Shown here: one piece after another, positions 18,069 to 28,759 of the stretch
Layout: each line of letters starts with the position of its first letter
Numbering within the stretch: position 1 is the stretch's first letter
Translations under genes and position numbers: made by a program
The notes under the pieces: generated by a model
Seen by the model: only the letters and a program-made list of their open reading frames with translations
The model's database searches: none
What the model was told of the DNA's origin: nothing
Assembly (NCBI RefSeq): GCF_004101785.1
Contig: NZ_CP035130.1
Span: 1,178,001 to 1,242,000 of the forward strand
DNA: 64,000 bases
Direction of reading: 5' to 3'
From: Gudongella oleilytica
GTDB lineage: Bacteria > Bacillota > Clostridia > Tissierellales > Tissierellaceae

Positions 18069-19118
18069 ATGGAAAGGCAAAATACCAGAGTTATTAAAGT
18101 TGGAAGTGTGATGATTGGAGGAAATAATCCTGTCAGTATTCAATCTATGGCAAATACTCCTACTTCAGATACAAATGCAACTATCGAGCAAATCAGGAAG
18201 TTGGAACTGGCAGGGTGCGATATAGTTAGAGTTGCAGTATCCTCTAAGGATGATGCTGAATCAGTAAAGAAAATTAAGTCTTCAACAAAAATCCCTTTGA
18301 TTGCTGATATCCAGTTTGACTATAAACTGGCATTAATGGCCATATCTTCAGGTATTGATGGGCTCAGGATCAATCCAGGAAACATCGGTAGTGAATCACG
18401 GGTAAGAGAGGTTGTCAAAGCCTGCAAATCTGAAGGCTTATCAATTAGGATAGGAGTAAACTCAGGCTCCATAAGCAAAGCTACATTGGACAAATACAAT
18501 GGAGTTAACGAAAAATCAATGGTTGAAAGTGCGATAGAGCAGATAAAGCTTTTAGAATCAATGGATTTTCAGGATATAAAGATCTCCCTTAAGGCAAGCT
18601 CAGTACCTTTGACAATCAAATCCTATTTAAGGATGTCTGAACTCTGCGATTACCCACTTCATTTGGGTATTACCGAGGCTGGAACTCCCTGGCGAGGGAC
18701 AATAAAATCCTCCGTTGGTATAGGTGCGCTCTTAGCAATGGGAGTAGGCGACACAATAAGGGTTTCTTTAACGGGTGATCCTGTGGAAGAAGTAAGAGTA
18801 GGAAAAGAAATATTGAAATCACTCGGATTATTGAGTGATGGCTTGGAACTGATCTCATGTCCAACATGCAGCAGGACACATATTGATCTTATAAGCATAG
18901 CTGAGGAAGCTGAAAGGCGTCTTGAAGCCTACAAAAATCCTATCAAGGTAGCAATAATGGGTTGCGCTGTCAATGGCCCTGGAGAAGCACGTGAGGCGGA
19001 TATAGGAATCGCCGGAGGCAATGGAGAAGGCCTCATATTCAAGAATGGTAAAATTATTAGAAAAGTCCCTGAAAAGGATCTTCTGGAGGAATTGATAAAG
19101 GAGATAGAGCTAATATAG
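18069..19118 (+). CDS. ispG: 4-hydroxy-3-methylbut-2-enyl diphosphate synthase (IspG)
   Basis: Penultimate enzyme of the MEP isoprenoid pathway; a [4Fe-4S] reductive dehydratase. 349 residues with VQSIQSM-like ProNPVSIQSMANTPTSD at the N-terminus, the iron-sulfur ligands in SCPTCSRT (about 262) and GCAVNGPGEAREADIGI (about 300). Its isoprenoid product feeds uppS upstream. The pathway enzyme dxr is not beside it, though ispG shows the pathway is present. ATG 18069 follows AAGGTGGATTAAG. Confidence 0.96.
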   Translation: MERQNTRVIKVGSVMIGGNNPVSIQSMANTPTSDTNATIEQIRKLELAGCDIVRVAVSSKDDAESVKKIKSSTKIPLIADIQFDYKLALMAISSGIDGLRINPGNIGSESRVREVVKACKSEGLSIRIGVNSGSISKATLDKYNGVNEKSMVESAIEQIKLLESMDFQDIKISLKASSVPLTIKSYLRMSELCDYPLHLGITEAGTPWRGTIKSSVGIGALLAMGVGDTIRVSLTGDPVEEVRVGKEILKSLGLLSDGLELISCPTCSRTHIDLISIAEEAERRLEAYKNPIKVAIMGCAVNGPGEAREADIGIAGGNGEGLIFKNGKIIRKVPEKDLLEELIKEIELI

Positions 19119-19139
19119 ATATCCAAAGGAGCGTTACGG

Positions 19140-22100
19140 ATGACAGAAATTAAGACCAGTTTAAGAGAATTGCTTCCAGACAGTGACCTTGAAGAATCAA
19201 TAAAATCCAATGTCAAAATTATACGTGTAGAGATAGATCGTGAAGAGCTTACAATGAAGCTTTATCTGGAGAACAGTCTTACACTCAGTTCAAATGACAA
19301 GGATAAAATACTAAAACAATTCAGTGAAAAGTTTCACAACTTCAAAGTGTCTATAGAATACAAAGAATCCGGATTAGCAAACACTGAGGATGCATTGTTG
19401 GAGCTTGTTAAAAATAAAATAAGAAAACATATACCCTCCAGCTTATCATGGCTGGGGGATATTGCTTTGATTGCTGAAGGTGATTACATAATTCAGTTGC
19501 CTCATTATCTTGCTTATCAGTCTGTAACCAGGAATGGGCTCAAAGTAGAGTTATCAGAGATTATTCGGAAAGAAAGGGATAAAGGTCTTCAGTTCAGATA
19601 TGGTGAATTGGAAGCTTCAGATGAATATCTTCTGGAGAAAGAGCTTGAGGAAAGAAAGATTCTTAAGGAAATAATAGCGAAGGTTCCTGAGCAAAAAAAG
19701 AAAGGTGCACCGAAAAGCTTCTCTATTGGTAAGAAAATCAGGAAAGAGATCATAGACATAATTGATATTAACCTTCAAACCGGAAACGCAGCAATACAGG
19801 GAACTGTGTTCCAGTCAGAGCTGAAGAGGATAAAGGATAACAGAGCTATTGGCATAATTTATGTATCGGATGGAACAAATTCGATCCCTGTAAAGCTTTT
19901 TTTGAACGAGGATCAGGTCGAGGCATTTGAAGCGACTGTAAAGCCAGGTACTGACCTTGTGATCGACGGTGACGTGGTATACGACAGTTATTCAAAAGAA
20001 ACTGTCATTATGGCAAAATCTATGGAAATTAAAGAAAGGGAAAGCATTAAGGACAAAGCTCAGAAGAAAAGGGTAGAGCTTCACCTTCATACGAATATGA
20101 GTTCAATGGACGGGATCACTCCAGTCAAGTCTCTCATCAAGAGGGCAATTGAATGGGGCCATACAGCTATTGCGATAACTGACCACGGTGTCGTGCAGGC
20201 ATTTCCCGATGCCATGGAAATGGATAAGGATATCAAGATAATTTATGGTGTAGAAGCTTATCTAATAAATGACAGAAATGATATAGTTACAGGATGGACT
20301 AAAGATATTCCTCTCGATGACATAGTAGTATTTGACATTGAAACAACCGGATTATCTGCTAGAAATGATAGGATAACAGAAATAGGTGCCGTCAGACTGA
20401 AAAGAGGTGAGGTGGTTGGAACCTTCAGTCAGCTTATTGATCCTGAAGTGTTAATACCTGAAAACATAGTCAAGCTAACTGGAATCGACAACAATATGGT
20501 AGCAGGACAGCCTAAAATTGCAGAAGTACTTCCTAAATTCTTGGAATTTGTTGGAGACAGTATTCTTTCAGCTCATAATGCTTCTTTTGATGTAGGATTC
20601 ATCAGGGAGAGCCTGGGAATTATTGGATTGGATGTAAAAAATCCAGTTCTCGATACCCTGCAGCTGGCAAGGATTGTTTTCCCTGGTTTAAAGAACCATA
20701 AGCTGAATACAGTAGCGAAACATCTTAAGGTAGAGCTGTTGAACCATCACAGAGCAGTAGATGATGCAAAAGCAACTGCAGATATATTGGCATATATTTT
20801 AAAATTGCTTGATGAAAAGGATATCAATACAATATCCGCATTAAATGAAATGGCATATAGATCAGATTTTTCAAAAGGAGATATGTACCATGCCGTAATT
20901 CTTGCCAAAAACCAAGGAGGTCTCAAGGAGCTTTACAAACTCATTACTGCCTCCCACATAGACCATTTTCATCGAAAACCGAGGATGCCAAAGTCTTTAG
21001 TCGAAAAACATAGAAAAGACCTATTGATTGGCAGCGCCTGCGAAGCTGGTGAACTTTATCAGGCTATTCTCTCCAGAAAATCTGAGAATGAAATTAATGA
21101 AATTGCTGATTTTTACGACTATCTGGAGGTACAGCCTATAGGGAATAATTCTCACCTTATAAGAGAGGGAGTAATAAGTCAGGATCAGGAGCTCAAGGAT
21201 ATCATTAAAAAGATTTATGAAATAGGAAGGAAGCGTAACAAACTTGTGGTAGCCACAGGAGATGTTCATTTTCTTGATCCCGAGGATGAGGTATACAGGA
21301 GAATTCTGATGTCTGGTCAGAAGTTTCAGGATGCTGATTTTCAGGCACCACTTTATCTTAAAACAACACATCAAATGCTTGAGGAATTTGAATTCCTTGG
21401 AAAAGAGGTCGCTTATGAGTTAGTCGTTGATAATCCCAATATTATAAGTGACCTGGTTGAAACATGCAAACCAATACCAGACGGCACCTTTCCTCCCAGG
21501 ATTGATGGAGCGGATGAGGAGCTTAAAACAATAACCTACACCAAAGCAATGGAAGTTTATGGCAGCCCTATCCCCAAAATTGTAAAGGATCGACTTGACA
21601 GAGAATTGGAGTCTATTATAAAAAACGGTTATGCAGTAATGTATATAATAGCCCAAAAGCTGGTTTGGAAATCGCTTGAAGATGGATATCTTGTTGGATC
21701 AAGAGGATCCGTTGGTTCTTCATTCGCTGCGACTATGAGTGGCATTACTGAAGTTAATCCACTACCTCCACATTATATATGCCCTTGCTGCAAAAACTCA
21801 GAGTTTGAAGTAGACGAATCTGCTGCATCCGGATTCGATTTGCCTGACGCAAAATGCCCAATATGCGGCTGTGAATATATCAAGGATGGCCAGGATATCC
21901 CCTTCGAGGTGTTTATGGGCTTTGAGGGCGACAAAGAGCCTGATATTGATCTTAATTTTGCTGGTGAATACCAATCCAAAGCTCACAAGTACACTGAAGA
22001 GCTTTTTGGTGAAGGAAAGGTTTTCCGTGCCGGAACTATCGGTACAATTGCTGATAAAACAGCCTATGGATTCGTGAAAAAGTACTTTGAGGAAAGGAAC

Positions 22101-23366
22101 ATTCCCGTCAATCAAGCAGAGGTTAACAGACTTCTAAAGGGGTGTACTGGGATAAAGAGGACATCCGGACAACACCCAGGTGGTGTTATGATAGTTCCTG
22201 ACTACAAGGACATACATGATTTTACTCCAGTACAATACCCAGCAGATGATAAAGGATCCGGAGTGGTGACTACTCATTTTGATTACCACGCAATTAGCGG
22301 CAGAATACTGAAGCTGGATATACTCGGACACGATGTGCCAAGTATCATCAGAATGCTTGAGGATATAACAGGAGTTAATCCAGTCAATATTCCCTTGGAC
22401 GATAGGGAGACAATGAGTCTTTTCACCTGCACTGATGCATTAGGCGCTGGTCCTGATCAAATCAATTGCCCTGTTGGTACACTTGGAATCCCTGAGTTTG
22501 GCACTAAGTTTGTTAGACAGATGCTTATAGAGACCAAACCCTCAACCTTTGCTGAGCTGGTCCGGATTAGCGGGCTCTCGCATGGAACAGACGTGTGGAT
22601 CAATAACGCCCAGGATCTTGTCAAAAATGGTGTGGCTCCTCTTTCAAGGGTTATATCCACCAGAGAGGACATCATGCTTTCCTTGATAAGTGCAGGAATG
22701 GAGAAAAAACAGGCCTTTTTCATCATGGAGAAGATTAGAAAGGGTAAAGGTCTCACAGCGGAGGATGAAAAGTCTATGAGGGATCTGGGCATCCCAGATT
22801 GGTATATCGACTCGTGTAACAGGATCAAGTATATGTTCCCCAAGGCTCATGCTGCTGCATACGTTACGATGAGCTTCAGGATCGCATATTTCAAGGTTCA
22901 TTATCCTGAAGCATTCTATGCCACATATTTTACCACGAAGGCTGCTGACTTTGATGCGGATCTGATAACAAAAGGAGAGAGTGCAGTTAGATCGAGGATA
23001 ATTGAACTGGAACAAAAAGGTAATGCAGCAACCTCGAAGGAAAAAAATCAACTGACAGTCCTTGAGGTTGCCATTGAGATGTTTGCGAGAGGCTTTGCCT
23101 TTGAAAAGGTTGATCTTTACAAGTCTCACAGCGATAAATTTCTTCTTGGCGAATCAGGGATCATACCACCATTGAAGGCTCTTGAAGGAGTAGGAGAAAA
23201 CGCAGCCAGGAAGCTTGTTGAGGAAAGAGAGCTGTCTCCATTTATTTCCATCCAAGACCTGATACAGAGAGGCAAAGCTACAAGGCCTGTCATCGACGCC
23301 CTTCAAAACCACGGATGCCTTGATTCTCTGCCGCAGGATAATCAAATCAGCTTATTTAATATTTGA
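19140..23366 (+). CDS. polC: DNA polymerase III alpha subunit, PolC type
   Basis: Main Gram-positive replicase with built-in 3'-5' proofreading. 1408 residues: N-terminal domain and OB fold (to about 310), PHP part starting RVELHLHTNMSSMDG, the inserted DEDD exonuclease (VVFDIETTGLSARNDRITEI, about 396-415), then the rest of PHP, the polymerase palm with GSRGSVGSSF, a PolC zinc site (CPCCKNSEF and CPICGCEY) and PDIDLNF, and C-terminal helix-hairpin-helix repeats. ATG 19140 follows CAAAGGAGCGTTACGG. No frameshift seen. Confidence 0.97.
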   Translation: MTEIKTSLRELLPDSDLEESIKSNVKIIRVEIDREELTMKLYLENSLTLSSNDKDKILKQFSEKFHNFKVSIEYKESGLANTEDALLELVKNKIRKHIPSSLSWLGDIALIAEGDYIIQLPHYLAYQSVTRNGLKVELSEIIRKERDKGLQFRYGELEASDEYLLEKELEERKILKEIIAKVPEQKKKGAPKSFSIGKKIRKEIIDIIDINLQTGNAAIQGTVFQSELKRIKDNRAIGIIYVSDGTNSIPVKLFLNEDQVEAFEATVKPGTDLVIDGDVVYDSYSKETVIMAKSMEIKERESIKDKAQKKRVELHLHTNMSSMDGITPVKSLIKRAIEWGHTAIAITDHGVVQAFPDAMEMDKDIKIIYGVEAYLINDRNDIVTGWTKDIPLDDIVVFDIETTGLSARNDRITEIGAVRLKRGEVVGTFSQLIDPEVLIPENIVKLTGIDNNMVAGQPKIAEVLPKFLEFVGDSILSAHNASFDVGFIRESLGIIGLDVKNPVLDTLQLARIVFPGLKNHKLNTVAKHLKVELLNHHRAVDDAKATADILAYILKLLDEKDINTISALNEMAYRSDFSKGDMYHAVILAKNQGGLKELYKLITASHIDHFHRKPRMPKSLVEKHRKDLLIGSACEAGELYQAILSRKSENEINEIADFYDYLEVQPIGNNSHLIREGVISQDQELKDIIKKIYEIGRKRNKLVVATGDVHFLDPEDEVYRRILMSGQKFQDADFQAPLYLKTTHQMLEEFEFLGKEVAYELVVDNPNIISDLVETCKPIPDGTFPPRIDGADEELKTITYTKAMEVYGSPIPKIVKDRLDRELESIIKNGYAVMYIIAQKLVWKSLEDGYLVGSRGSVGSSFAATMSGITEVNPLPPHYICPCCKNSEFEVDESAASGFDLPDAKCPICGCEYIKDGQDIPFEVFMGFEGDKEPDIDLNFAGEYQSKAHKYTEELFGEGKVFRAGTIGTIADKTAYGFVKKYFEERNIPVNQAEVNRLLKGCTGIKRTSGQHPGGVMIVPDYKDIHDFTPVQYPADDKGSGVVTTHFDYHAISGRILKLDILGHDVPSIIRMLEDITGVNPVNIPLDDRETMSLFTCTDALGAGPDQINCPVGTLGIPEFGTKFVRQMLIETKPSTFAELVRISGLSHGTDVWINNAQDLVKNGVAPLSRVISTREDIMLSLISAGMEKKQAFFIMEKIRKGKGLTAEDEKSMRDLGIPDWYIDSCNRIKYMFPKAHAAAYVTMSFRIAYFKVHYPEAFYATYFTTKAADFDADLITKGESAVRSRIIELEQKGNAATSKEKNQLTVLEVAIEMFARGFAFEKVDLYKSHSDKFLLGESGIIPPLKALEGVGENAARKLVEERELSPFISIQDLIQRGKATRPVIDALQNHGCLDSLPQDNQISLFNI

Positions 23367-23391
23367 TTTATACTGCTTCCCGTGTTATAAT
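23363..23391 (+). promoter_or_regulatory. Promoter of the rimP-nusA-infB operon
   Basis: TTGATT (23363-23368), 17-base spacer, TATAAT (23386-23391) preceded by TGT (extended -10). It overlaps the polC stop codon. Confidence 0.7.
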
Positions 23392-23419
23392 AAATAAGAC
23401 AAATATAGTGAATTTTGGC

Positions 23420-23441
23420 AAGAGTGGGATTTCCCACTCTT
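23420..23441 (+). terminator. Hairpin in the rimP leader
   Basis: AAGAGTGGGA (23420-23429), loop TT, TCCCACTCTT (23432-23441). The stem is perfect but the following CATTTGTG is not U-rich, so it may be the polC terminator, an attenuator, or a transcript-stabilising leader for rimP. Confidence 0.5.
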
Positions 23442-23476
23442 CATTTGTGTCATGGACTGGTTTCAGGAGGTGGATC

Positions 23477-23938
23477 ATGAGTAAAAAGGATATATTATCA
23501 AGTGTAAAAAGGCTTGGAGAGGAGCTGACTAATCAGCTTGGGTATGAACTTGTCGATGTGGAATACTTAAAAGAGCATGGCGATTATTTTCTAAGGGTAT
23601 ACATCCATAAGCCTGGTGGTGTAAACCTGGATGATTGTCAGGCTATGAGCGAAAAATTAGGAGAAAAGCTTGATGAACTTGATCTGATAGATAAAGCATA
23701 TTACCTGGAGGTGTCTTCACCTGGTTTGGACAGGCCTTTAAAAACGGATAAGGATCTGGACAGAAACCTCGGCAAAGAGGTCGAGGTGCACCTCTATCAA
23801 GCTGTTGATGGGACAAAAAAGTTCGAAGGAAATCTGGAAACATATGATGATTCCGCTATATATATAAGAACTGCTGACAGAGAGTATAGGTTCCCAAGGG
23901 ATGGGGTATCTCTGGTTCGTTTAACAATCAAATTTTAA
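23477..23938 (+). CDS. rimP: Ribosome maturation factor RimP
   Basis: Early factor for 30S assembly. 153 residues with GYELVDVEYLKEHGDYFLRV and the family hallmark EVSSPGLDRPLK near 80-91. ATG 23477 follows CAGGAGGTGGATC; the frame extends upstream to 23363 but those codons cover the promoter and hairpin. First gene of the nusA-infB operon, as in most bacteria. Confidence 0.95.
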   Translation: MSKKDILSSVKRLGEELTNQLGYELVDVEYLKEHGDYFLRVYIHKPGGVNLDDCQAMSEKLGEKLDELDLIDKAYYLEVSSPGLDRPLKTDKDLDRNLGKEVEVHLYQAVDGTKKFEGNLETYDDSAIYIRTADREYRFPRDGVSLVRLTIKF

Positions 23939-23952
23939 GGAGGAATAATGGG

Positions 23953-25017
23953 ATGAATGTTGATTTTATCAACGCCCTGGAAGAAATAGAAAAAGAGAAG
24001 GGTATAGCTAAGGATATAATATTTGATGCGCTTGAATCTGCTCTCATTTCCAGCTATAAGAAAAATTTTGGTTCATCGCAGAACGTTTTGGTGGAAATGA
24101 ACAGAGACACTGGCGCTGTCAGGGTTTATGCAACTAAGGATGTAGTTTCTGCTGACTCGATCGAGGATCCTCTTCTTCAAATATCACTGGATGAGGCCAG
24201 GAAGATAAACCCTGCCTATGAGTTGGGCGAGGTGGTCAAGATAGAAATAACTCCAAGGGACTTCGGAAGAATTGCTGCCCAAACTGCCAAGCAGGTCGTA
24301 ATTCAAAGAATCAAGGATGCGGAGAGAGACGTCATATTTGACGAGTTTATAAACCGGGAAAATGAAATAATCACTGGACAAATACAACGAATCTCTAAGA
24401 ACAACGTTTACATCGATCTTGGCAAAACTGAGGGTATCCTGCCTCCTGCTGAGCAAATAGAAGGTGAACAATACTCTCAGAGCCAAAGACTAAAGCTGTT
24501 GATCCTGGAGGTCAAAAAAACCACAAAGGGACCACAGATAGTACTTTCCAGGGCGAATACGGGTCTTGTAAAGAGACTTTTTGAACTTGAAGTTCCAGAG
24601 ATAAGCGAAGGGATAGTAGAAATTTATTCAGTTTCTCGAGAGGCGGGTTCAAGAACTAAAATTGCTGTTTATTCAAAGAACCCTGAAGTTGATCCTCTGG
24701 GTGCCTGTGTAGGATTCAAGGGAGCAAGGGTAAAAGCAATCGTAGACGAATTAAGTGGAGAAAAGATTGATATAGTAATATGGAGCAAAAATATAGGAGA
24801 GTTCATCGCAAACAGTCTGAGCCCTTCCAAGGTCGTTAAGGTAATCCCTAATGAAAAAGAAAAATCAGCTCTTGTTGTGGTTCCTGACTATCAACTTTCA
24901 CTGGCAATAGGAAAAGAAGGACAAAATGCAAGACTTGCAGCAAAGCTTACCAATTGGAAAATTGATATTAAGTCTGAGTCCCAATATGCTGAAATGGAGC
25001 GAGGAGTGATATCGTGA
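23953..25017 (+). CDS. nusA: Transcription termination/antitermination factor NusA
   Basis: RNA-polymerase-associated factor controlling pausing and termination. 354 residues: NusA N-terminal domain (1-125), S1 domain (about 133-200, IITGQIQRISKNNVYIDLG), KH1 (DPLGACVGFKGARVKAI) and KH2 (LAIGKEGQNARLAAKLT). It lacks the acidic C-terminal repeats of enterobacteria, as expected for Firmicutes. ATG 23953 follows AAGGAGGAATAATGGG. Overlaps ylxR by 4 bases. Confidence 0.97.
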   Translation: MNVDFINALEEIEKEKGIAKDIIFDALESALISSYKKNFGSSQNVLVEMNRDTGAVRVYATKDVVSADSIEDPLLQISLDEARKINPAYELGEVVKIEITPRDFGRIAAQTAKQVVIQRIKDAERDVIFDEFINRENEIITGQIQRISKNNVYIDLGKTEGILPPAEQIEGEQYSQSQRLKLLILEVKKTTKGPQIVLSRANTGLVKRLFELEVPEISEGIVEIYSVSREAGSRTKIAVYSKNPEVDPLGACVGFKGARVKAIVDELSGEKIDIVIWSKNIGEFIANSLSPSKVVKVIPNEKEKSALVVVPDYQLSLAIGKEGQNARLAAKLTNWKIDIKSESQYAEMERGVIS

Positions 25018-25277
25018 AAACTAAAAAGATCCCATTGCGCAGATGCATCGCTTGCAACCAGATGAAACCAAAGAAAGAGCTTATCAGGGTTGTGAAAAAC
25101 AATGAAAACCAAGTAAGCGTTGACCTAACAGGAAAAGCTAATGGCAGGGGAGCCTATATATGCCCAAATCTGGAGTGCTTCGAAGAGGCATACAAATCTA
25201 AGAGATTCGCCAGAAATCTTGAAACCGAAATTACTGAGGAGATCTATATGAGGCTGAGGGAAGCAATTGAAAAGTAG
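25014..25277 (+). CDS. ylxR: YlxR family RNA-binding protein (DUF448)
   Basis: An 87-residue basic protein with RRCIACNQMKPKKELIRVV near the N-terminus and NGRGAYICPNLECFEEA near the middle; the two CxxC-like pairs are usual. Members of this family bind nucleic acids, and some have been linked to RNase P. GTG 25014 overlaps the nusA stop. In most Firmicutes an L7Ae-type gene (ylxQ) follows; here infB follows directly. Confidence 0.92.
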   Translation: MKTKKIPLRRCIACNQMKPKKELIRVVKNNENQVSVDLTGKANGRGAYICPNLECFEEAYKSKRFARNLETEITEEIYMRLREAIEK

Positions 25278-25310
25278 AGGATCGCCTTAATCAAACAGGA
25301 GGTGTCGTGT

Positions 25311-27401
25311 ATGACAAAAGTTAGAGTATATGAGTTAGCCAAAGAACTTAATCTAAGCAGCAAGGAACTCATGGAGAAAATCGAGGGACTAGACCTTAAG
25401 ATCAACAGCCATATGAGTTCAATAGAAGAAGAAGAGGCTCAGCTTATAAAAGAACTGCTTACAGAAGAGAATAAGGCTCCAGACGAGCCCGTAAAGGAGA
25501 TTGAAGAGGAAATCGAAGCTATAGATATTTTAGAGGTTGAAAAACCTGTTAAGAAAAAAGGTAAAAAGGGCAACAAAGACAACAGAAGAAAATTACAGCC
25601 ACAACCTGATATCCAAACTCCTTCATTAGAGATAGTTTCAAGTGAAATCAAAATAATAGAGATAGAGCCTGAGATCATTGTCAAGGATCTGGCAGAGAAG
25701 TTAGGAGTAAATCCTTCAAAGGTAATAACCAAGTTGATAGGTCTTGGAGTCATGGTAAACCAGAATCAGGCAGTAGATGGAGAGATAGCTGCTTTGGTTG
25801 CAGACGAATTTGGATTTAAGGCTAAGTTGTTGGAACCAGTTGTAGAAAAAACAGAAGCTGAGCTTCTGGATTTTGAGGACGACCCGAAGGACCTGCAATC
25901 AAGACCGCCTGTCGTAACTGTAATGGGTCACGTTGACCATGGTAAAACCTCACTTCTTGATGCGATCAGGCATACTAATGTAACTGACAAGGAAGCTGGG
26001 GGGATAACTCAGCACATAGGAGCATATGCTGTGAATATCAACAATAGAAAGATCGTGTTCCTGGATACTCCAGGTCATGAGGCTTTTACCTCTATGAGAG
26101 CAAGAGGAGCTAAGGTAACAGATATTGCAATACTTGTAGTAGCAGCTGATGATGGAGTAATGCCACAGACCATAGAGGCGATATCACACGCTAAAGCAGC
26201 AGGAGTACCAATAATCGTTGCTGTTAACAAAATCGATAAACCTAGCGCCAATATGGATCGGGTCAAGCAGGAGCTGTCTGATAACGGTCTTGTCCCTGAG
26301 GATTGGGGTGGAGATACAATCATTGCTCCAGTATCCGCTCTTAAGAAGCTCGGTATCGAAGAGCTTTTGGAGATGATACTTCTCGTGGCTGACATGCAGG
26401 AGCTTAAGGCTAATCCAAACAGAAAAGCCGTTGGAACGATAATTGAAGCTCAGTTGGACAAGGGAATGGGTCCTATGGCAACAGTACTTGTACAAAAAGG
26501 CACATTGGTAGTGGGTGATATGGTCGTTTCTGGTACATCCAGTGGAAGGATCAGGGCTATGCTCGACGAAAAAGGCAGGAAGGTAAAAAATGCTACACCT
26601 TCTATTCCTGTCATGATACTTGGCCTTTCAGAGGTTCCAAATGCCGGTGACCAACTTTTCGCAGTTGAAACGGAGAAGGAAGCAAGACACCTCGCCGATC
26701 TTAGAAAAAATGAACTGAGAGAAGTTCAAATGAAGCAATCTTCAAAGGTATCACTTGACGATTTATTTGAAAGAATAAAGATGGGTGAGGTCAAGGACCT
26801 CAACATAATCGTAAAAGGAGACGTCAGAGGGTCTATAGAAGCACTTAACCAATCACTAAAAAAGCTGGACACAGATGAGGTAAGGGTAAATCTGATCCAT
26901 GGTGGAGTAGGTGGTATAACAGAAACTGACATAATGCTTGCTTCAGCCTCAAATGCAATCGTAATCGGGTTCAATGTCAGACCAAATCTCAATGCAATCG
27001 AGGTTGCCAAGAAAGAGAATGTCGATGTAAGGACCTATAGAATTATATACGAGGCAATAGAGGATATACAGGCAGCTGTAAAGGGAATGCATGCACCTAA
27101 GATTGTTGAAGAAGTCCTTGGCAGAGCTCAGGTAAGGGCTACCTTCAGGCTTCCAAATGGAAATACTATTGCTGGAATCTACGTGGTTAGTGGGAAAATT
27201 ACAAGAAATGCAAAAATTAGGCTTCTCAGAGATGACATCGTAATTTACGATGGGTCAGTGTCATCCCTTAAGAGGTTCAAGGATGATGCAAGAGAAGTAC
27301 TGACGGGCTTTGAAGCCGGACTTGGTCTCGATAATTTCAACGACATCAAGGAAGGCGACAACCTTGAGGCGTATCTTATGAAGGAAGTAGAAATAGATTA
27401 G
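25311..27401 (+). CDS. infB: Translation initiation factor IF-2
   Basis: GTPase delivering initiator tRNA to the 30S subunit. 696 residues: two IF2 N-terminal helical motifs ([19 protein letters not shown], and [18 protein letters not shown] near 125), a Lys/Glu-rich linker, then the G domain with [15 protein letters not shown] (about 205), DTPGHEAF and NKIDKP, and domains II-IV. ATG 25311 follows CAGGAGGTGTCGTGT; GTG 25302 lies inside that SD and is rejected. Confidence 0.97.
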   Translation: MTKVRVYELAKELNLSSKELMEKIEGLDLKINSHMSSIEEEEAQLIKELLTEENKAPDEPVKEIEEEIEAIDILEVEKPVKKKGKKGNKDNRRKLQPQPDIQTPSLEIVSSEIKIIEIEPEIIVKDLAEKLGVNPSKVITKLIGLGVMVNQNQAVDGEIAALVADEFGFKAKLLEPVVEKTEAELLDFEDDPKDLQSRPPVVTVMGHVDHGKTSLLDAIRHTNVTDKEAGGITQHIGAYAVNINNRKIVFLDTPGHEAFTSMRARGAKVTDIAILVVAADDGVMPQTIEAISHAKAAGVPIIVAVNKIDKPSANMDRVKQELSDNGLVPEDWGGDTIIAPVSALKKLGIEELLEMILLVADMQELKANPNRKAVGTIIEAQLDKGMGPMATVLVQKGTLVVGDMVVSGTSSGRIRAMLDEKGRKVKNATPSIPVMILGLSEVPNAGDQLFAVETEKEARHLADLRKNELREVQMKQSSKVSLDDLFERIKMGEVKDLNIIVKGDVRGSIEALNQSLKKLDTDEVRVNLIHGGVGGITETDIMLASASNAIVIGFNVRPNLNAIEVAKKENVDVRTYRIIYEAIEDIQAAVKGMHAPKIVEEVLGRAQVRATFRLPNGNTIAGIYVVSGKITRNAKIRLLRDDIVIYDGSVSSLKRFKDDAREVLTGFEAGLGLDNFNDIKEGDNLEAYLMKEVEID

Positions 27402-27412
27402 AGGTGTGATAG

Positions 27413-27790
27413 ATGAACGACAAGAGGATCAACCGGATCTCTGAAGAAGTTAGAAAGGTCGTTTCAGATCTTTTGTTAAGTGAAATAAAGGATCCAAGAA
27501 TAAGTGGGATGCCAAGTGTTAACAGAGTAAATGTTACAAAGGACTTAAAATTTGCTAAGATATATATATCTGTTTTAGGCAATGAGGAAGAAAAAGTGAA
27601 TACAATTAAGGGACTGGAAAGTGCCAAAGGCTTTATCAGAAAAGAGATTGGCAGGCGGATCGATCTCAGACATGTTCCCGAACCTTTGTTTTATCTCGAC
27701 GAAACCATTGAACATGCTATCCATATGTTAAAGTTGATCGATGAGGTCAATAATGGCATGCATGAAAGAGAAGCTGATAGCGATGAATAG
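27413..27790 (+). CDS. rbfA: 30S ribosome-binding factor RbfA
   Basis: KH-type factor acting on the 16S 5' end in late 30S maturation. 125 residues with RINRISEEVRKVVSDLLLSEIKDPR at the start (given here only in part as a motif) and a C-terminal RHVPEPLFYLDETIEHA. ATG 27413 follows GAGGTGTGATAG. Standard order infB-rbfA-nrnA-truB-ribF. Confidence 0.95.
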   Translation: MNDKRINRISEEVRKVVSDLLLSEIKDPRISGMPSVNRVNVTKDLKFAKIYISVLGNEEEKVNTIKGLESAKGFIRKEIGRRIDLRHVPEPLFYLDETIEHAIHMLKLIDEVNNGMHEREADSDE

Positions 27791-28748
27791 TGAAAAAAAC
27801 GAGTTGTTAAAGGCGATAGATAACAGCGCTTATATTGCAGTTGTTTCTCATATTAATCCCGACGGAGACAATCTAGGCTCAGTATTGGGCTTGGGTATGT
27901 CTCTTGTCCAATTAGGAAAGAAGGTTGATTTCATTAAGCCTGATATCATACCAGAGGACTACAATTTTCTCCCGGGGATTGAAAGACTTTCAGGATACGG
28001 TGAACTAAGAGATAAACTGGATTTATTGATTGTTCTGGATTGCAGCGATCTAACCAGACTTGGTGAGAACCAAAAACTTATTGATGATGCCAAAATCGTT
28101 GCAAATGTCGACCACCATGTAAGCAATACTATGTTTGGAGATATTTTATTAGTTGATCCCAAAGCATCATCCACCGGGGAGCTTGTTTTCGAAATAATTG
28201 AGGATCTTAACCTGCCAATTGATGAAGAAATTGCAACCTGCCTGTATACTGCTATAACTACAGACACCGGCAGATTCTCATATCAGAGTGTAACTGCCAG
28301 TACTCACAGGATTGCTGCAAGCTTGTATGACCTTGGTATCAATGGTTATGAAATAAATAAGAGACTGTATCAGACAAGGAGTCTCAAACGTACCAGATTA
28401 TTTTCAAGGGCAATGGCAGAAATGGAGCTTATGTTTGAGGGTAAGGGAGCTGTTGTAAAAGTTTCCAGGAGAATGCTTGAGGAAACTGGTGCTTCCATGG
28501 AGGATACTGAAGGGATAGTTGAATTTTTAAGAGACACAGAATCTGTTGAAGCAGCATGTATATTAAAAGAATTTGATGAAAACCTTATAAAGGCAAGCAT
28601 CAGGACAAAAGATCCGATCGATGCCAATAAAATATGTGGGGCATTTGGCGGAGGCGGCCATATCCGGGCATCGGGGTGCACTATCTCTGCAACATTGGAG
28701 GAAGCAGCTGCACTTATTTCTGAAGAGATTAAAAGACACATAGAATGA
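27783..28748 (+). CDS. nrnA: DHH-family nanoRNase / pAp phosphatase NrnA
   Basis: Degrades 2-5 nt RNAs and removes phosphate from 3'-phosphoadenosine 5'-phosphate. About 321 residues: SHINPDGDNLGS (about 25), DCSD, DHHVSN (the DHH motif, about 104) and the DHHA1 motif GGGGHIRASGC near the C-terminus. Start ATG 27783 overlaps the rbfA stop by 8 bases; upstream in-frame codons to 27741 lie inside rbfA. Supplies the usual oligoribonuclease role in bacteria lacking Orn. Confidence 0.94.
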   Translation: MNSEKNELLKAIDNSAYIAVVSHINPDGDNLGSVLGLGMSLVQLGKKVDFIKPDIIPEDYNFLPGIERLSGYGELRDKLDLLIVLDCSDLTRLGENQKLIDDAKIVANVDHHVSNTMFGDILLVDPKASSTGELVFEIIEDLNLPIDEEIATCLYTAITTDTGRFSYQSVTASTHRIAASLYDLGINGYEINKRLYQTRSLKRTRLFSRAMAEMELMFEGKGAVVKVSRRMLEETGASMEDTEGIVEFLRDTESVEAACILKEFDENLIKASIRTKDPIDANKICGAFGGGGHIRASGCTISATLEEAAALISEEIKRHIE

Positions 28749-28759
28749 CAGGTGATCTT

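Noticed and set aside
21871-22115. Opposing small frames inside polC
   Set aside because: Overlap well-conserved polymerase motifs; shadows of the real gene.
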